NCBI GenBank assembly: GCA_017854585.1
Contig: JAFMHK010000012.1
Location: 1-64,000 of the forward strand
Source of the DNA: Paracoccaceae bacterium
Lineage (GTDB): Bacteria > Pseudomonadota > Alphaproteobacteria > Rhodobacterales > Rhodobacteraceae
Direction: 5' to 3'
DNA: 64,000 bases
Part shown: positions 63,663 through 64,000 of the stretch, one piece after another
Position numbering within the stretch: the stretch's first letter is position 1
Layout: every line of letters starts with the position of its first letter
Notes under the pieces: model-generated
Told to the model about the DNA's origin: nothing
The model's database searches: none
What the model saw: only the letters and a program-made list of their open reading frames with translations
Program-made: the position numbers and the translations under genes

Positions 63663-64000
63663 CGGGCGCGCACCGTGTCGCCGGGCAGGAAGCGCGGATC
63701 CAACTGGATGATCTCGGACGACAGCGCGTTGGCGGCGATCAGTTCGGCGGCCTTGGCGCCGATATCGTGGCGACGGCTGTCCATGGTGGCGATGCGCAGT
63801 GGCAACCCGTCCAGCACCTCGAACGAATTGAACCCCGCCATCCCGATCTGATCAGGAATTTGCATCCCCTTTTCGAGGCAGTAGAGGAGGCCGCCAGCGG
63901 CGTTCATATCAGTATTGTAATATAGGAAATCCAGATCCGGGGTGCGGGCGAGAAGGGCCTGTGTCATGGCCCGCCCGGTGCCGAAGCCTGAAACGCCATC
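63659..64000 (-). CDS. LacI-type transcriptional regulator, 5' part outside the window
   Basis: About 113 C-terminal residues are visible, from the right edge to TAG at 63659. They carry the effector-domain features of LacI/GalR repressors: DFLYYNTDMNAAGGLLYCLEKGMQIPDQIGMAGFNSFE and ATMDSRRHDIGAKAAELI, as in gluconate-type regulators (GntR-like). The HTH domain lies beyond the window. It may control a nearby sugar-acid or amino-acid locus that is not seen here. Confidence 0.82.
   Translation of the reverse strand, partial: DGVSGFGTGRAMTQALLARTPDLDFLYYNTDMNAAGGLLYCLEKGMQIPDQIGMAGFNSFEVLDGLPLRIATMDSRRHDIGAKAAELIAANALSSEIIQLDPRFLPGDTVRAR

Noticed and set aside
1-64000. Insertion sequences, prophage genes, integrases or CRISPR arrays
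   Set aside because: No transposase, phage or cas gene and no regular repeat-spacer array could be found.

Overview
The window looks like a chromosomal segment of a GC-rich alphaproteobacterium of the order Rhodobacterales (Roseobacter-type). Supporting signs are the petA-petB-petC (fbc) operon, aerobic-type cobalamin genes, an imuA-imuB-dnaE2 SOS mutasome behind a GAAC-N7-GAAC LexA box, Hint-domain surface proteins, a full TTAA-N7-TTAA CtrA-type site and two copies of a GC hairpin/ATATTT intergenic repeat that I associate with this order. No insertion sequence, prophage, CRISPR array or rRNA operon is visible. The window is almost all chromosomal housekeeping and envelope genes, with a few poorly described accessory loci.

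Layout. 1-4770: a truncated RTX calcium-binding protein, then a capsule-type ABC exporter split into divergent kpsE-kpsT (minus) and kpsM (plus). 4767-9715: rlmH, rsfS, a small lipoprotein and smc. 9716-13827 (minus): a lytic transglycosylase, cobD-cobC and a glutathionyl-hydroquinone reductase. 14027-18291 (plus): a small PilZ-like protein, then dgcN-dgcA, a secreted esterase and a D-amino-acid aminotransferase, together a probable D-glutamate module. 18521-23572 (minus): a second lytic transglycosylase, rnr and dapE. 23837-26545 (plus): two Hint-domain proteins, the second lacking the catalytic residues. 26561-28963 (minus): cobQ, cobO and an uncharacterised partner.

29084-37332: DUF2892 membrane protein, MipA/OmpV protein, a 45-residue membrane peptide, a YHYH protein, dapD, a LOG-family hydrolase, a phytase-like protein, mepA, an MFS transporter, a thioesterase and yggT. 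37329-42720: exported msrA, a class IV aminotransferase with a sulfotransferase, amn, an HU gene with a strong terminator, and an EamA permease. 42717-44277 (minus): two paralogous pilin-like proteins with a shared beta-sandwich-type domain. 44354-48961: aroC, then a TPP riboswitch driving thiB-thiP-thiQ. 49017-56237 (minus): petABC, GNAT and GST genes, paiB, mtaB and dapF. 56544-64000: tRNA-Lys, imuA-imuB-dnaE2, sdaA and the end of a LacI-type regulator.

Functional themes: murein and diaminopimelate metabolism is spread through the window (dapD, dapE, dapF, mepA, two MltB-type enzymes), as is cobalamin synthesis (cobC, cobD, cobO, cobQ). The most interesting loci are the two pilin-like paralogues, the active/pseudo Hint pair with its CtrA-type site, the D-glutamate module with a large leader hairpin, the four TGCAT motifs spaced exactly 11 bp apart before the sulfotransferase, and the roughly 98-nt dual-coding overlap of imuA and imuB. 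All functions are read from sequence motifs and remembered family features; no database search was run.
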